A stretch of 14,867 nucleotides of DNA, taken from assembly GCA_003990745.1 (NCBI GenBank), contig RBNI01003966.1:1-14867 (forward strand), in the 5' to 3' direction. The notes under the pieces were generated by a model. That model saw only the letters and a list, made by a program, of their open reading frames with translations. It made no database searches and was not told the origin of the DNA. This DNA comes from Jimgerdemannia flammicorona (taxonomy: Eukaryota; Mucoromycota; Endogonomycetes; Endogonales; Endogonaceae). Made by a program: the position numbers and the translations under genes. Within the stretch, counting starts at the first letter, position 1; every line of letters starts with the position of its first letter. Shown here one piece after another: positions 8,203 to 14,867 of this stretch.

Positions 8203-9660
8203 ATTGACTCATTAGGAGTACTATTTGTATATTAATTTTATTGTTTACTCTTTTTTATATTTAGGTATAACCAGTAGTTTTTCTTTCTTTAGTATTTCTT
8301 CATCAGTTTCAAATTGTTTCTATATTCTGTTGATAATTGTTTATGTTCATTCTTCCAGATGTTGGGGCATCTTTCAATATCTCAGATAGGTGATGATTTC
8401 ATAGTAGAGCTCTTTATTTATAATTGATTTGCTATGGAAATCCTTCAGAGTATCTGTGAGAGGGCATCTGTATTGGCATTGGTTCTTTCTAGGCAGTGTA
8501 CAATGGTTATGTCATAGGCTTGCAACTTCAGCATAGATTTCTTTAGGTTGCCTAGTGGTCAGTAGTCAAGTGAGAGCTGAGTAGTCTATCTGAATAGTGA
8601 AGTATCTTCCTGCTAGATAGTAGTAGAACTTCTCTATAGCTCAGATGACTACAAGATATTTCAGCTTATAGGATTTATACTCTTTTCAGCTTCTTGAATT
8701 CCTCAGCTGAGATATGTGATGATATATTCTATCTTGTCTTTCTTCTGAGCCAGGACTACTCTTAGTTCTTAGATACTTACATCTGTCTGCAGAATAAATT
8801 CTTGAGTCTAATCAGGTCTTCTGAGGATGGGTATCTGGATCAGTCTGATCTTAAGTTTATCAAATACTTTTTGTTATCTGCCAGTTCATTAGAACTTGGT
8901 ATCCTTCTTGTTGAGTTTGTAGATTGGACTTGCAATATTAGAGAATCCTTTGATAAATCTTTAGTAGTAGGAGGTGAGTCTTATAAAGGCTTAGGCTTCA
9001 GTAACTGTGGTGGGCCTTAGATATGCTACTACTGCTTGAATCTTGAGGGGGTCTGTATGTGTTCTATCTCAATTGATGATATGGCCAAGATAGATAATCT
9101 CAACTTCTGCAAACTTGTACTTCTTAGACTTGATATAAAGACTATACTATCTTAGCTTCTCCATCATCTGCTGAATATGTTGCAGATATTCCTCAGATAT
9201 CTTACTGTAGATAATTATATCATCCATATAGACTATCATCCATCTTCTTATATCATAGTAGAAGATTTTGTTCATCATTCACTGGAAGCTTACTGGTATA
9301 TTACAAATTCCAAATAGTATTCACAGATAGACATAGGTTCTGTCTAGAGTAATGAAAGCTGACTTTTTGCTTACTGCTTCAGTGAGGTCAATTTGGTAGA
9401 ATCCTGAGTATAGGTCTAAGGTGCTATAGTACTATACTTCATCTCTAAAGATTATAAAGATGTCACTGATGAGGAGTAATGGTTAGTGATCTTTCTTGAT
9501 AACCAAGTTAAGCTTTCTGTAATTAGTGCAGAGTCTTGGAGCAAATTCTCCTAACTTGCTTCCTTTTTTCAGAGCTAGTATAACTGGTAAAGCCCAGGGG
9601 CTACTGGCTTCTTTAATGATACTGGCTTCTTTCATCTGCTTGATTTTTTCTTTGAGTCAT
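8203..9660 (-). pseudogene. Gypsy reverse transcriptase and RNase H (middle of pol), decayed
   Basis: The RT starts with SSPWALPVILALKK and NYRKLN, followed by LDLYSGFYQIDL, FGIC and the catalytic YMDD at 9219-9230, then KYKFAEVEIIYLGHII. The RNase H follows at about 8830-8420: EFILQTD holds its first Asp, then VVLAQKK, YYLAGRYFTIQIDYSAL and a closing segment NANTDALSQIL. This enzyme pair copies element RNA to DNA and removes the RNA strand. The frame carries stops such as KDH followed by TAA, and TGG or CGA codons now TAG or TGA. Plus-strand 8802-9020 is its antisense shadow. Confidence 0.9.
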
Positions 9661-10860
9661 TCACAATAGGCTGACAGTATTAGTTTACTTTTTGGTAGAT
9701 TGATTTGGTATCTCCTGTATCTACATCATGATAGTAGTGTGGGGTCTTTTCTTTAATATTCTTGAAATCTGTGGCTAGAACATCCTCAAATTTATAGAGT
9801 ATCTTCTTGAGTTTCTTCTTGAGTGGAAATTCGTTTCCTATAGTATAGTTATGCTTGTTTATAGTTTCCTCCTTCTTGTGATCCAGTTTAGTGATCTTGG
9901 TACTAGTGAATACTCCTCTTTTTATAGATCCAAATTCTTTCCTTTCTCTTTCTGTTTCCTCCAACTTCTTGACTTTCATGATTCTTGGCTGAAGAACTAA
10001 GATCAATATCTGTGTCAGTCAGTTCTTCTTCTTGATTGGAAATGGAATTATGGGATTGTAATTCTTAGCAATAAGTAGTATTTCTCTATTATAATCTGAA
10101 TCAATAACTCCTACTTCAATTGTGATTTCACTTCTAGCCAGACTACTTCTTGTCTTGTGGATTCTAATATAGTCCTTTAGAATGGTCATCTTTAGACCAG
10201 TTGCAAGTAGGGTAGTTGTCTGGGGCTCTAGTATAGTTTCTTCTACTGGGGTAATATCTATTCTGGCTGTATTTTCTGACTTATATTCTGGTAGAACTGT
10301 ATCAGAGTAAATCCTTTATATCTTGACCTTGATTTCTTCTTCATTATCACTATCCTTCAGGAGGGCTAGTAGTTCATCATCCTCTTCCTCCTCCTTCTCT
10401 TCTCTTGCCTGCTTTTTGAGAGCCTTCTGTCTTCTTTTCTGGTAGATCTTTCTGACACTAATGCTATATTGGTAGCAGTCATTGATGTACTCACTATAAT
10501 ACATCTTGATTCTATAGAGACAGACTCCTTGTAGTACATATCCTTCTGTGATCTTCTTGCACTAGTCTTCTTTACTGATCTATCTGACTTTCTTCTTATT
10601 TTTCTGAGTAGTTACCATATAGGCTTCTTCTTACTTACTTTATTCTTTCTCTATCTCAGACAGTACTCCTTTGTTGATATTAATGAGAATTCACATATTC
10701 TGGCCTCTGTAGATGATCTGCATCTTCTGACCATTCAGATTGATTATTGTCTTGACTTTATGAAGCTACTAGTTACTGATGAGGATGTCATAGTTGGTGG
10801 TATTGGTTACAATCACATTTACTAGAATAGTTACTCTCCCAAACTTAATGGGAATATCTC
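9661..10860 (-). pseudogene. Gypsy pol linker between protease and RT, decayed
   Basis: About 400 codons lie between the protease and the RT. Visible parts are a highly charged segment KQAREEKEEEEDDELLALL (10316-10504), a hydrophobic-plus-charged part running to VIDSDYNREILL, a basic part with TKLDHKKEET (about 9890-9870), and the pre-RT signature VDTGDTKSIYQK near 9690-9720, usual just before Gypsy RTs. A frameshift lies near 9660 at an A-run. I assign no separate enzyme to this stretch. Confidence 0.6.
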
Positions 10861-12350
10861 AGATCTTTCCTAGTGGTGTGGCTCTTATGCTATCTACTGT
10901 AACAAATACCAATTTGGTTACTTCTTCAACTTCTCAATCTAGGTGGCCTGCTGCTTTCTTACTAAGGAGATATTCTCCTACTCCTATATCAATAATAGCT
11001 TTAAAGATTCTATCTTCAATCTGATAGGTTGCATAGGCAGAGGTCTTGTAATTGTCTTTGCTCTCTTCTCCTAAGTCTTCTTGAATATTGTTGACCTTAG
11101 TTATCTTTCAACCTTATTCCTTAGTTGTCTTAGCAAGTCCATATCTCATTTGCTATCTGAATATGGGTATTTCTGCTAACTGGCCAAAGGTTATATTGAC
11201 TTTTTATTGACTGAGGTCCTTGAAGATATCATACTTAAAGGTCTTGGTTTTGTAAAGCTTCTTTTTTTTTCCTTTACTGGCTGGAGTAGTTTCTCAGATG
11301 ATATCTTGAACAGCCTGTTCTAGCTCCATATTTTGATCTATTTCTTTATCTTGACTTTCTATAGTAGTCTCTATCTGCTTTTCCATAGAGTTCTTCTTGG
11401 GTCTCTCTGGTGGTCTCTTATAGGGTTGTTTGCAGATATCTTTCTTGATAGTCTCAGTAGGGTAGGCTTCCTATTCCTCTTTATCTAATTTCCCAATTTT
11501 CTTGAAGGTGATAGTATTGGCCTATTCTTTATTTCAAGTAACATTGCTTGGCTAGGCCTTATGCTTGATTTCACTTATATATTTATATGAGTAGTAGTCT
11601 TCTTCTCTACAAGTATAGCAGATATCTCTCTTCTTGTCTGAGGTAGTGGAAAATTTCTGAACTGGACAGTAGTCTCTTCCTTTAATTTCCTTTACCATAT
11701 CTCCTAGATGGACTATCATTTTGGTGAACTTCTTGGCAAGTTCCTCCATAGGGTCACTATTCTTCTGCTGCTCAGTAGCTCTTGGCTGAGGTGTGTTTTG
11801 ATTGATCACTATAGTAGAGATCACACTAGTTGTCTTGGGTGCTTTGATTCTAACTCTAGTAACTCTTTTCATTATATGGTCTTATAGATGTCTAACTATC
11901 CAGTAGTACTGAGTGTAGGTAACTTTTTGTAATAGATCTAGGACTATTAGTAATGAGCAGATAGCTAGGGCTATCTCTGAGTAAACTCCTTTCATGAAGG
12001 TTGTCTTGGCTACTTGATCTTAGATAACAGCAGTATAATCTATAAGAATTATCTGATATTGGATTCTGGTATAGAATGTGTTTAGATCCTCACTTATTTC
12101 TTGGCAAGTTGTGTTAAGCTGATCCTTCAGAGCTTACTTAATCTCATCTATATAGTAGATGGCTCAGAACCAGGCCTTCTGTGCTACTAGTACTATATTG
12201 TTATCATTTCCCACATAAGTTGTAGTCTCTTATTGGTCCTTAGAGATTGAAGAGCAGGAGAACTACTTACTGTATTACTATCAGAGTTCTTATAGCAGTA
12301 TACTGCTCAAAATTATCAATAAAGGTGATGATTGATTCATCTAAAGTATA
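10861..12350 (-). pseudogene. Gypsy gag and protease, one continuous but nonsense-riddled frame
   Basis: The capsid part is visible from LDESIITFIDNFEQY (about 12350), with a one-base shift near 12230, through DEIK and ALKDQLN, to FMKGVYSEIAL, then MKRVTRVRIKAPK at 11872. The zinc knuckle (11579-11620) keeps both first Cys, but His is now Tyr (11594-11596) and the last Cys is now Tyr (11579-11581). The same frame runs on into the protease, where the catalytic DTGA-type site reads DIGV (10979-10990), followed by YDILISN. All these changes are C-to-T or G-to-A. Gag and protease share one frame, so the intact element probably made a single Gag-Pol polyprotein. The gag start upstream is not resolved. 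Confidence 0.85.
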
Positions 12351-12498
12351 TATATCTGTAGAATACTGATAATCTCATATCTATCTTATCTGGATGTTTC
12401 AGTTTAATTTGTATAGTTGTTTAGATGGTAGCAGTTATTTATTATTCAGCTTAAAAGTGAGAGATTTGTCTTAAATCACCAATCAATAGGTACTAAGT
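12351..12498 (-). other. Gypsy leader and likely start of gag
   Basis: Between the LTR edge and recognisable gag are about 150 bp. The primer-binding site should begin next to 12498 on the minus strand; the sequence there is ACTTAGTACC, which I cannot match to a tRNA end. The first gag codons probably fall here but are obscured by stops. Confidence 0.35.
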
Positions 12499-12812
12499 TG
12501 TAACATAATAGACACCTAATCTCAGAAGTATGGTGAATTTCTTTATCTTAAAAACTTGACTTGTTCTAACTCTCACAGAGTTCTCAGAATATAGAAGAGT
12601 GAGTTTGAAGTATATCTGCCTATAGGCTTACTAGTTTCTTTACTTTCTCTTTACTTTGAACTATTTTGATCTGAGGTTTATTTACTTTAGATACTAGGAT
12701 ATTTATACAAATTTTCTAGCTATAGAGTAGCTAAGCTATAACTATGTTTTCTGTAAGTTACTTTTTATAAGTGTTAAATCTTTTAACATCTGCTAAAACT
12801 TTAACAGTTACA
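12499..12812 (-). repeat. Putative 5' LTR of the Gypsy element
   Basis: On the minus strand the 314-bp segment starts TGTAAC at 12812 and ends GTTACA at 12499, a perfect 6-bp terminal inverted pair. It contains TTGTATAAATATCC (TATA box at 12701-12707) and, 18 bp on, AATAAA (12677-12682). It lies directly upstream of gag. The right-hand module has an almost identical TATA context (TTGTATAAATACCC), suggesting related promoters. A matching 3' LTR is not in the window, so the exact ends are unproven. Confidence 0.6.
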
Positions 12813-13396
12813 AAATAACAATAACTGCTATTTGTAAAATTATACTATATTGGAAATTGGATTCAAGTACTATAATCAAATTTCTAATTTCTCTGATTTA
12901 TATTTCTAATTTAGATCAACTGTCATAATAGATTAGCTTGAGTCTCTAGTTACTTTGTCAAAAGTAACAAAATGTTCAGTAGTTTTCTTTCAAAAATAAA
13001 TGCAAATTTTCTTGCTTATATAATATAGATAATTTGGTAATTTCTTAATTAAATAGTATAGGTTTTATATAATATAGCAGATTTCTTAATTCTTCTGGCT
13101 TTGTCTAGCAAACAGACTAAAATATAATAAGTTCTTTAGGCTTAATCTGTTAAGTAGACCAAAATTAGCAGACTTCTTCTTTATATTAGAAAATAGACTA
13201 AAGTAGAATCAGATAAAGTTTATAATCTTCTAAAGAGTTACTTTAGAATAGATATTTCTCCTAAGTATTGTAATTTTTTTTCTTTAGAATTAAGTAACTC
13301 TTGACAGATATATCTCTCAAAGTATATTAGAAAGACTTATTGTTAAAATATCTATTTTTGATATCTCAATAATATGGCTTATATATATATATATAT
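12813..13396. other. AT-rich stretch without a gene
   Basis: No reading frame is convincing on either strand. The sequence is very AT-rich and ends in a TA run (about 13377-13396). Degenerate short repeats occur, for example ATATAATATAG near 13020 and 13068 and AGACTAAA-like words near 13110, 13156 and 13195. It is probably decayed repeat or intergenic DNA. Confidence 0.5.
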
Positions 13397-13514
13397 TGTA
13401 ACGGTGACCCCAGAATGATGACATCAGCACAGGAGACAGCCTTTCCTTGCAAGCCACCAGATCGGAGCACAAGAAGATCATACAGCATATAAGATGAGCA
13501 ATGATGACCAACTG

Positions 13515-13558
13515 TGAGTCATTGTGACCACAGCATAAGCATCCTGAAGAATATAAAA
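13515..13558 (+). promoter_or_regulatory. Promoter of the right gene: TGAGTCA site and TATA box
   Basis: TGAGTCA (13515-13521), a bZIP (Gcn4/AP-1 class) site, lies 30 bp before TATAAAA (13552-13558). The ATG follows the TATA box by 81 bp. The left gene has the same order with two TGAGTCA sites. A TGACATCA octamer also occurs at 13419-13426. Confidence 0.55.
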
Positions 13559-13633
13559 GAAGGATCAAGGAACCGTAGTAGCAGCAACCAATAAGAACCA
13601 CCAATCCCAAAATAGCTCAAAGACTTACCACAA

Positions 13634-13729
13634 ATGAAATGCCTGCTGCCCACCAAACCTCAAGGTCAAGGAACTACCAAGGTACCTCAGTCAAAGAAAG
13701 GATGTTCCAAGACATCAGAAGAGCCATGA
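13634..13729 (+). other. Short upstream frame overlapping the right gene
   Basis: An ATG at 13634, five bases before the gene's ATG and in another frame, opens 31 codons and ends TGA at 13727-13729 inside the gene. A scanning ribosome would meet it first. It may lower or condition translation of the main gene, or simply be bypassed. Function is unproven. Confidence 0.3.
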
Positions 13730-14454
13730 GGACCCACTCAAAAAGGACTCTTAGTGTCTATCTGGGCACTGCAGACCCTTATCACTTCATTCTCTACTGC
13801 CGTGAAATGGAAACAAGGATCACCATTACTACCGAATGCCTCCAAATGTGGCAGGAGTACGAAATAGGAAACCTCCTCTGCCGGGAGTTCCCACAGACCA
13901 GCACCCAAGAGCTACAAGATGCCACTCCCATGGATATATGCGAAATGAGGACAGCTAAGAAGATCCATCAGATCTTCAGGCATGCACCATGGTCGATCCC
14001 CAACTTGGAGTATGTTAGAGTCTCGGACTTCAGAGACCTATCATCCTGCAGTATCAATGTACTAGAAGCCAGGATGGCTACAGAAGCCCAGTCCACTATC
14101 ACTCTCAACAGTGAAGAAGTAGAAGACTTCTGGCACCCCATCCTCCAAGACAACTCAGATCAATTCCTGCAAGGATTGATCTCAGTATTCCAAGGCCCAA
14201 GCATCCGGGTTAGATCTCCCCAAGACCCCACATTTGTTCCTTATTTTGTAGAAGAGAACCTCATAGACTGGAGAGCCCCAGACCTTGTTCCTGATTTTCC
14301 CACCACAGCCGAACGTGATGACGTCATCGATGACATCATCCCACGCGACATACGCGAAATGTGTGACCTGCATGATGAATTCGCGGATCTCATCTCCTTC
14401 AGTAATGATGATGATGATGATGAAGCCCCCATGGTCCTGAACTTTCTGCTCTAA
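13639..14454 (+). CDS. Unknown acidic protein, right copy, intact (271 aa)
   Basis: I recognise no family. The start at 13639 follows the TATA box by 81 bp, and the frame is open to TAA at 14452-14454. The N-terminus is basic (about residues 1-36). The middle has YEIGNLL (74-80) and SIPNLEYVRVSD (119-130). The C-terminus has VPYFVEENLIDW (200-211), ERDDVIDDII (225-234) and an Asp run (257-261). There is no signal peptide, membrane segment or obvious catalytic signature. The left gene shares YxIxxLL, then after about 38-40 residues IPxL followed by a Val/Ser-rich strand and LS, then VP plus about 25 residues and RDDVID, which supports distant homology. Codons keep many CpGs and there is no premature stop, unlike the neighbouring elements. 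Candidates are a retroelement accessory protein or a host gene; neither is shown. Confidence 0.7.
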   Translation: MPAAHQTSRSRNYQGTSVKERMFQDIRRAMRTHSKRTLSVYLGTADPYHFILYCREMETRITITTECLQMWQEYEIGNLLCREFPQTSTQELQDATPMDICEMRTAKKIHQIFRHAPWSIPNLEYVRVSDFRDLSSCSINVLEARMATEAQSTITLNSEEVEDFWHPILQDNSDQFLQGLISVFQGPSIRVRSPQDPTFVPYFVEENLIDWRAPDLVPDFPTTAERDDVIDDIIPRDIREMCDLHDEFADLISFSNDDDDDEAPMVLNFLL

Positions 14455-14460
14455 GTTCTT

Positions 14461-14635
14461 TGTTACACTAGATAATGCCAGCACCAGTATTCTCATGTTA
14501 CACTGGATAATGCCAGTACTGGTGTTCTCATGTAATACTGGATAATGCCAGCACCAGTATTCTGAGGTGACGTGAAATTGTTCCAGCACCGGTATTTTGA
14601 TGTGATACCAAATAATACCAGCTCTGGAACTTAGT
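14461..14635 (+). repeat. 35-bp tandem repeat, about five diverged units
   Basis: Units are 14461-14495, 14496-14530, 14531-14565, 14566-14600 and a diverged 14601-14635. The first three start TGTTAC or TGTAAT and share GATAATGCCAG; the fourth and fifth are diverged (GGTGACGTG and TGTGATACC starts). The array starts six bases after the gene's stop codon and precedes the second TATA box, the position of enhancer repeats in a U3. Short dyads such as CCAGTACTGG lie inside. Confidence 0.85.
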
Positions 14636-14697
14636 AGTTTTAGTTATTGGAATTTATATTTAGCTTTATATCTTAGCAACCATTGAATTATATTTTG

Positions 14698-14730
14698 TAT
14701 AAATACCCATCTTATTTCCTCTGAAATAAA
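14698..14730 (+). promoter_or_regulatory. LTR-type TATA box and polyadenylation signal
   Basis: TATAAATA (14698-14705) is followed after 19 bp by AATAAA (14725-14730). The TATA context TTGTATAAATACCC is nearly the same as in the Gypsy LTR. It would drive genomic RNA rightward out of the window if this is a 5' LTR. Confidence 0.55.
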
Positions 14731-14867
14731 GTCAGTTCCAGTTTCACTTACACACACTTCCTTGCAAACAATCTAAGAGATAACAAGACAGTTAAAGATA
14801 AGAAGTTTGAGGACTATAAGATCTTGGGAAGGCACTCCAATAAGAACTTGCTTATAACAAACTTGAG
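14731..14867 (+). other. R/U5-like sequence to the window edge
   Basis: No gene. AT-rich, purine-rich sequence follows the AATAAA. CTTATAACA ends at 14859 and would pair with a TGTTA start as LTR termini. The last eight bases (AACTTGAG) resemble the ACTTAG that follows GTTACA at the inner edge of the Gypsy LTR. Confidence 0.4.

Larger units (their letters stand above)
6361..12812 (-). mobile_element. Ty3/Gypsy LTR retrotransposon, heavily RIP-decayed
   Basis: On the minus strand the order is LTR, gag with zinc knuckle, protease, RT, RNase H, integrase. This order, with integrase last, defines Ty3/Gypsy rather than Ty1/Copia. A 548-bp fold-back element interrupts it at 7647-8202. CpG is almost absent: I find one in 6421-7620 and one in 8221-9780. 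Stops occur every few tens of codons throughout, with only one or two small indels per domain, the pattern expected of RIP rather than of random drift. No 3' LTR is visible before the LINE begins at about 6360, so the 3' end has been lost or displaced. Confidence 0.9.
13397..14859 (+). mobile_element. LTR-like, gene-bearing module, right copy
   Basis: It starts TGTAACGGTGACCCC at 13397, exactly where AT-rich DNA ends, and a plausible end is CTTATAACA at 14859. Inside are a promoter with TGAGTCA (13515-13521) and TATAAAA (13552-13558), a 271-codon gene, a 35-bp tandem array (14461-14635), a second TATA box (14698-14705) and AATAAA (14725-14730). The plan matches the left module in mirror orientation. 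Two readings fit: one 1463-bp LTR with a gene in U3, or a gene followed by a 399-bp LTR running TGTTA (14461) to TAACA (14859). The second copy of the LTR would lie beyond the window. Confidence 0.5.

Noticed and set aside
8802..9020. Plus-strand frame of 72 codons
   Set aside because: Antisense to the Gypsy RT/RNase H segment.
10794..11024. Plus-strand frame of 76 codons
   Set aside because: Antisense to the Gypsy protease, where DIGV and YDILI are read on the minus strand.
12499..12504. Primer-binding site match to a specific tRNA next to the Gypsy LTR
   Set aside because: The adjacent bases ACTTAGTACC do not match a tRNA 3' end that I can name, and RIP may have altered them.
13317..13610. 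Minus-strand frame of 97 codons
   Set aside because: It crosses the sharp boundary at 13397 and covers the right gene's promoter; no motif supports it.
14401..14422. GAT trinucleotide run as a possible microsatellite
   Set aside because: It is simply the Asp run in the right gene's coding end, in frame; noted there.
14182..14589. Minus-strand frame of 135 codons
   Set aside because: It is made from the antisense of the 35-bp repeats and of the right gene.
1..14867. tRNA, rRNA, riboswitch or CRISPR array
   Set aside because: No cloverleaf-like set, conserved rRNA block or regularly spaced short repeats with unique spacers was seen; the only regular arrays are the tandem repeats listed.

Overview
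The window looks like a repeat-rich stretch of a filamentous fungal genome, most likely an ascomycete. The reasons are a Ty3/Gypsy retrotransposon and an APE-type LINE (Tad/I-like) that are both heavily decayed, with decay that looks like repeat-induced point mutation (RIP): C-to-T and G-to-A changes, often in CpA/TpG context, glutamine codons turned to TAA/TAG, and near absence of CpG over kilobases. I see no bacterial gene organisation, no rRNA or tRNA gene and no CRISPR array. The exact species cannot be read from the sequence.

Layout, left to right. (1) 1-1834, minus strand: one end of an LTR-like module that begins TGTAAG at 1834 and carries its own gene (about 245-1546, with one premature TGA and a probable 51-nt intron). 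A second TATA box and an AATAAA signal follow the gene at 32-60. (2) 1835 to about 6360, minus strand: a LINE with ORF1 (6304-4254) and ORF2 (from 4240; endonuclease, then reverse transcriptase). The module of region 1 cuts it off inside the RT domain. (3) About 6361-12812, minus strand: a Gypsy element with gag, protease, RT, RNase H and integrase recognisable in order, all riddled with stops. Its probable 5' LTR is 12499-12812. A 548-bp fold-back element flanked by TTAA sits in the integrase at 7647-8202. (4) 12813-13396: AT-rich DNA without a gene. (5) 13397 to about 14859, plus strand: a second LTR-like module beginning TGTAAC, with an intact 271-codon gene (13639-14454), a 35-bp tandem repeat array, and then a TATA/AATAAA pair.

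The most interesting feature is the pair of modules in regions 1 and 5. Each has TGTAA at its edge, TGAGTCA sites, a TATA box about 75 bp before a gene, a protein gene with no family I recognise, and then a second TATA box with AATAAA 15-19 bp beyond, as in an LTR. The two proteins are diverged but share spaced motifs (YxIxxLL, IPxL, RDDVIDxDVI-like). The simplest reading is a family of LTR retroelements whose long U3 encodes an accessory protein from its own promoter. The alternative is a pair of host or passenger genes lying next to LTRs. Both modules are rich in CpG and weakly mutated beside RIP-decayed neighbours, so they arrived late or escaped mutation.

The genes do not form an operon or pathway. 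The window is a nest of insertions: Gypsy and LINE are the old layers, the TTAA element entered the Gypsy, and the two gene-bearing modules are the youngest layers.
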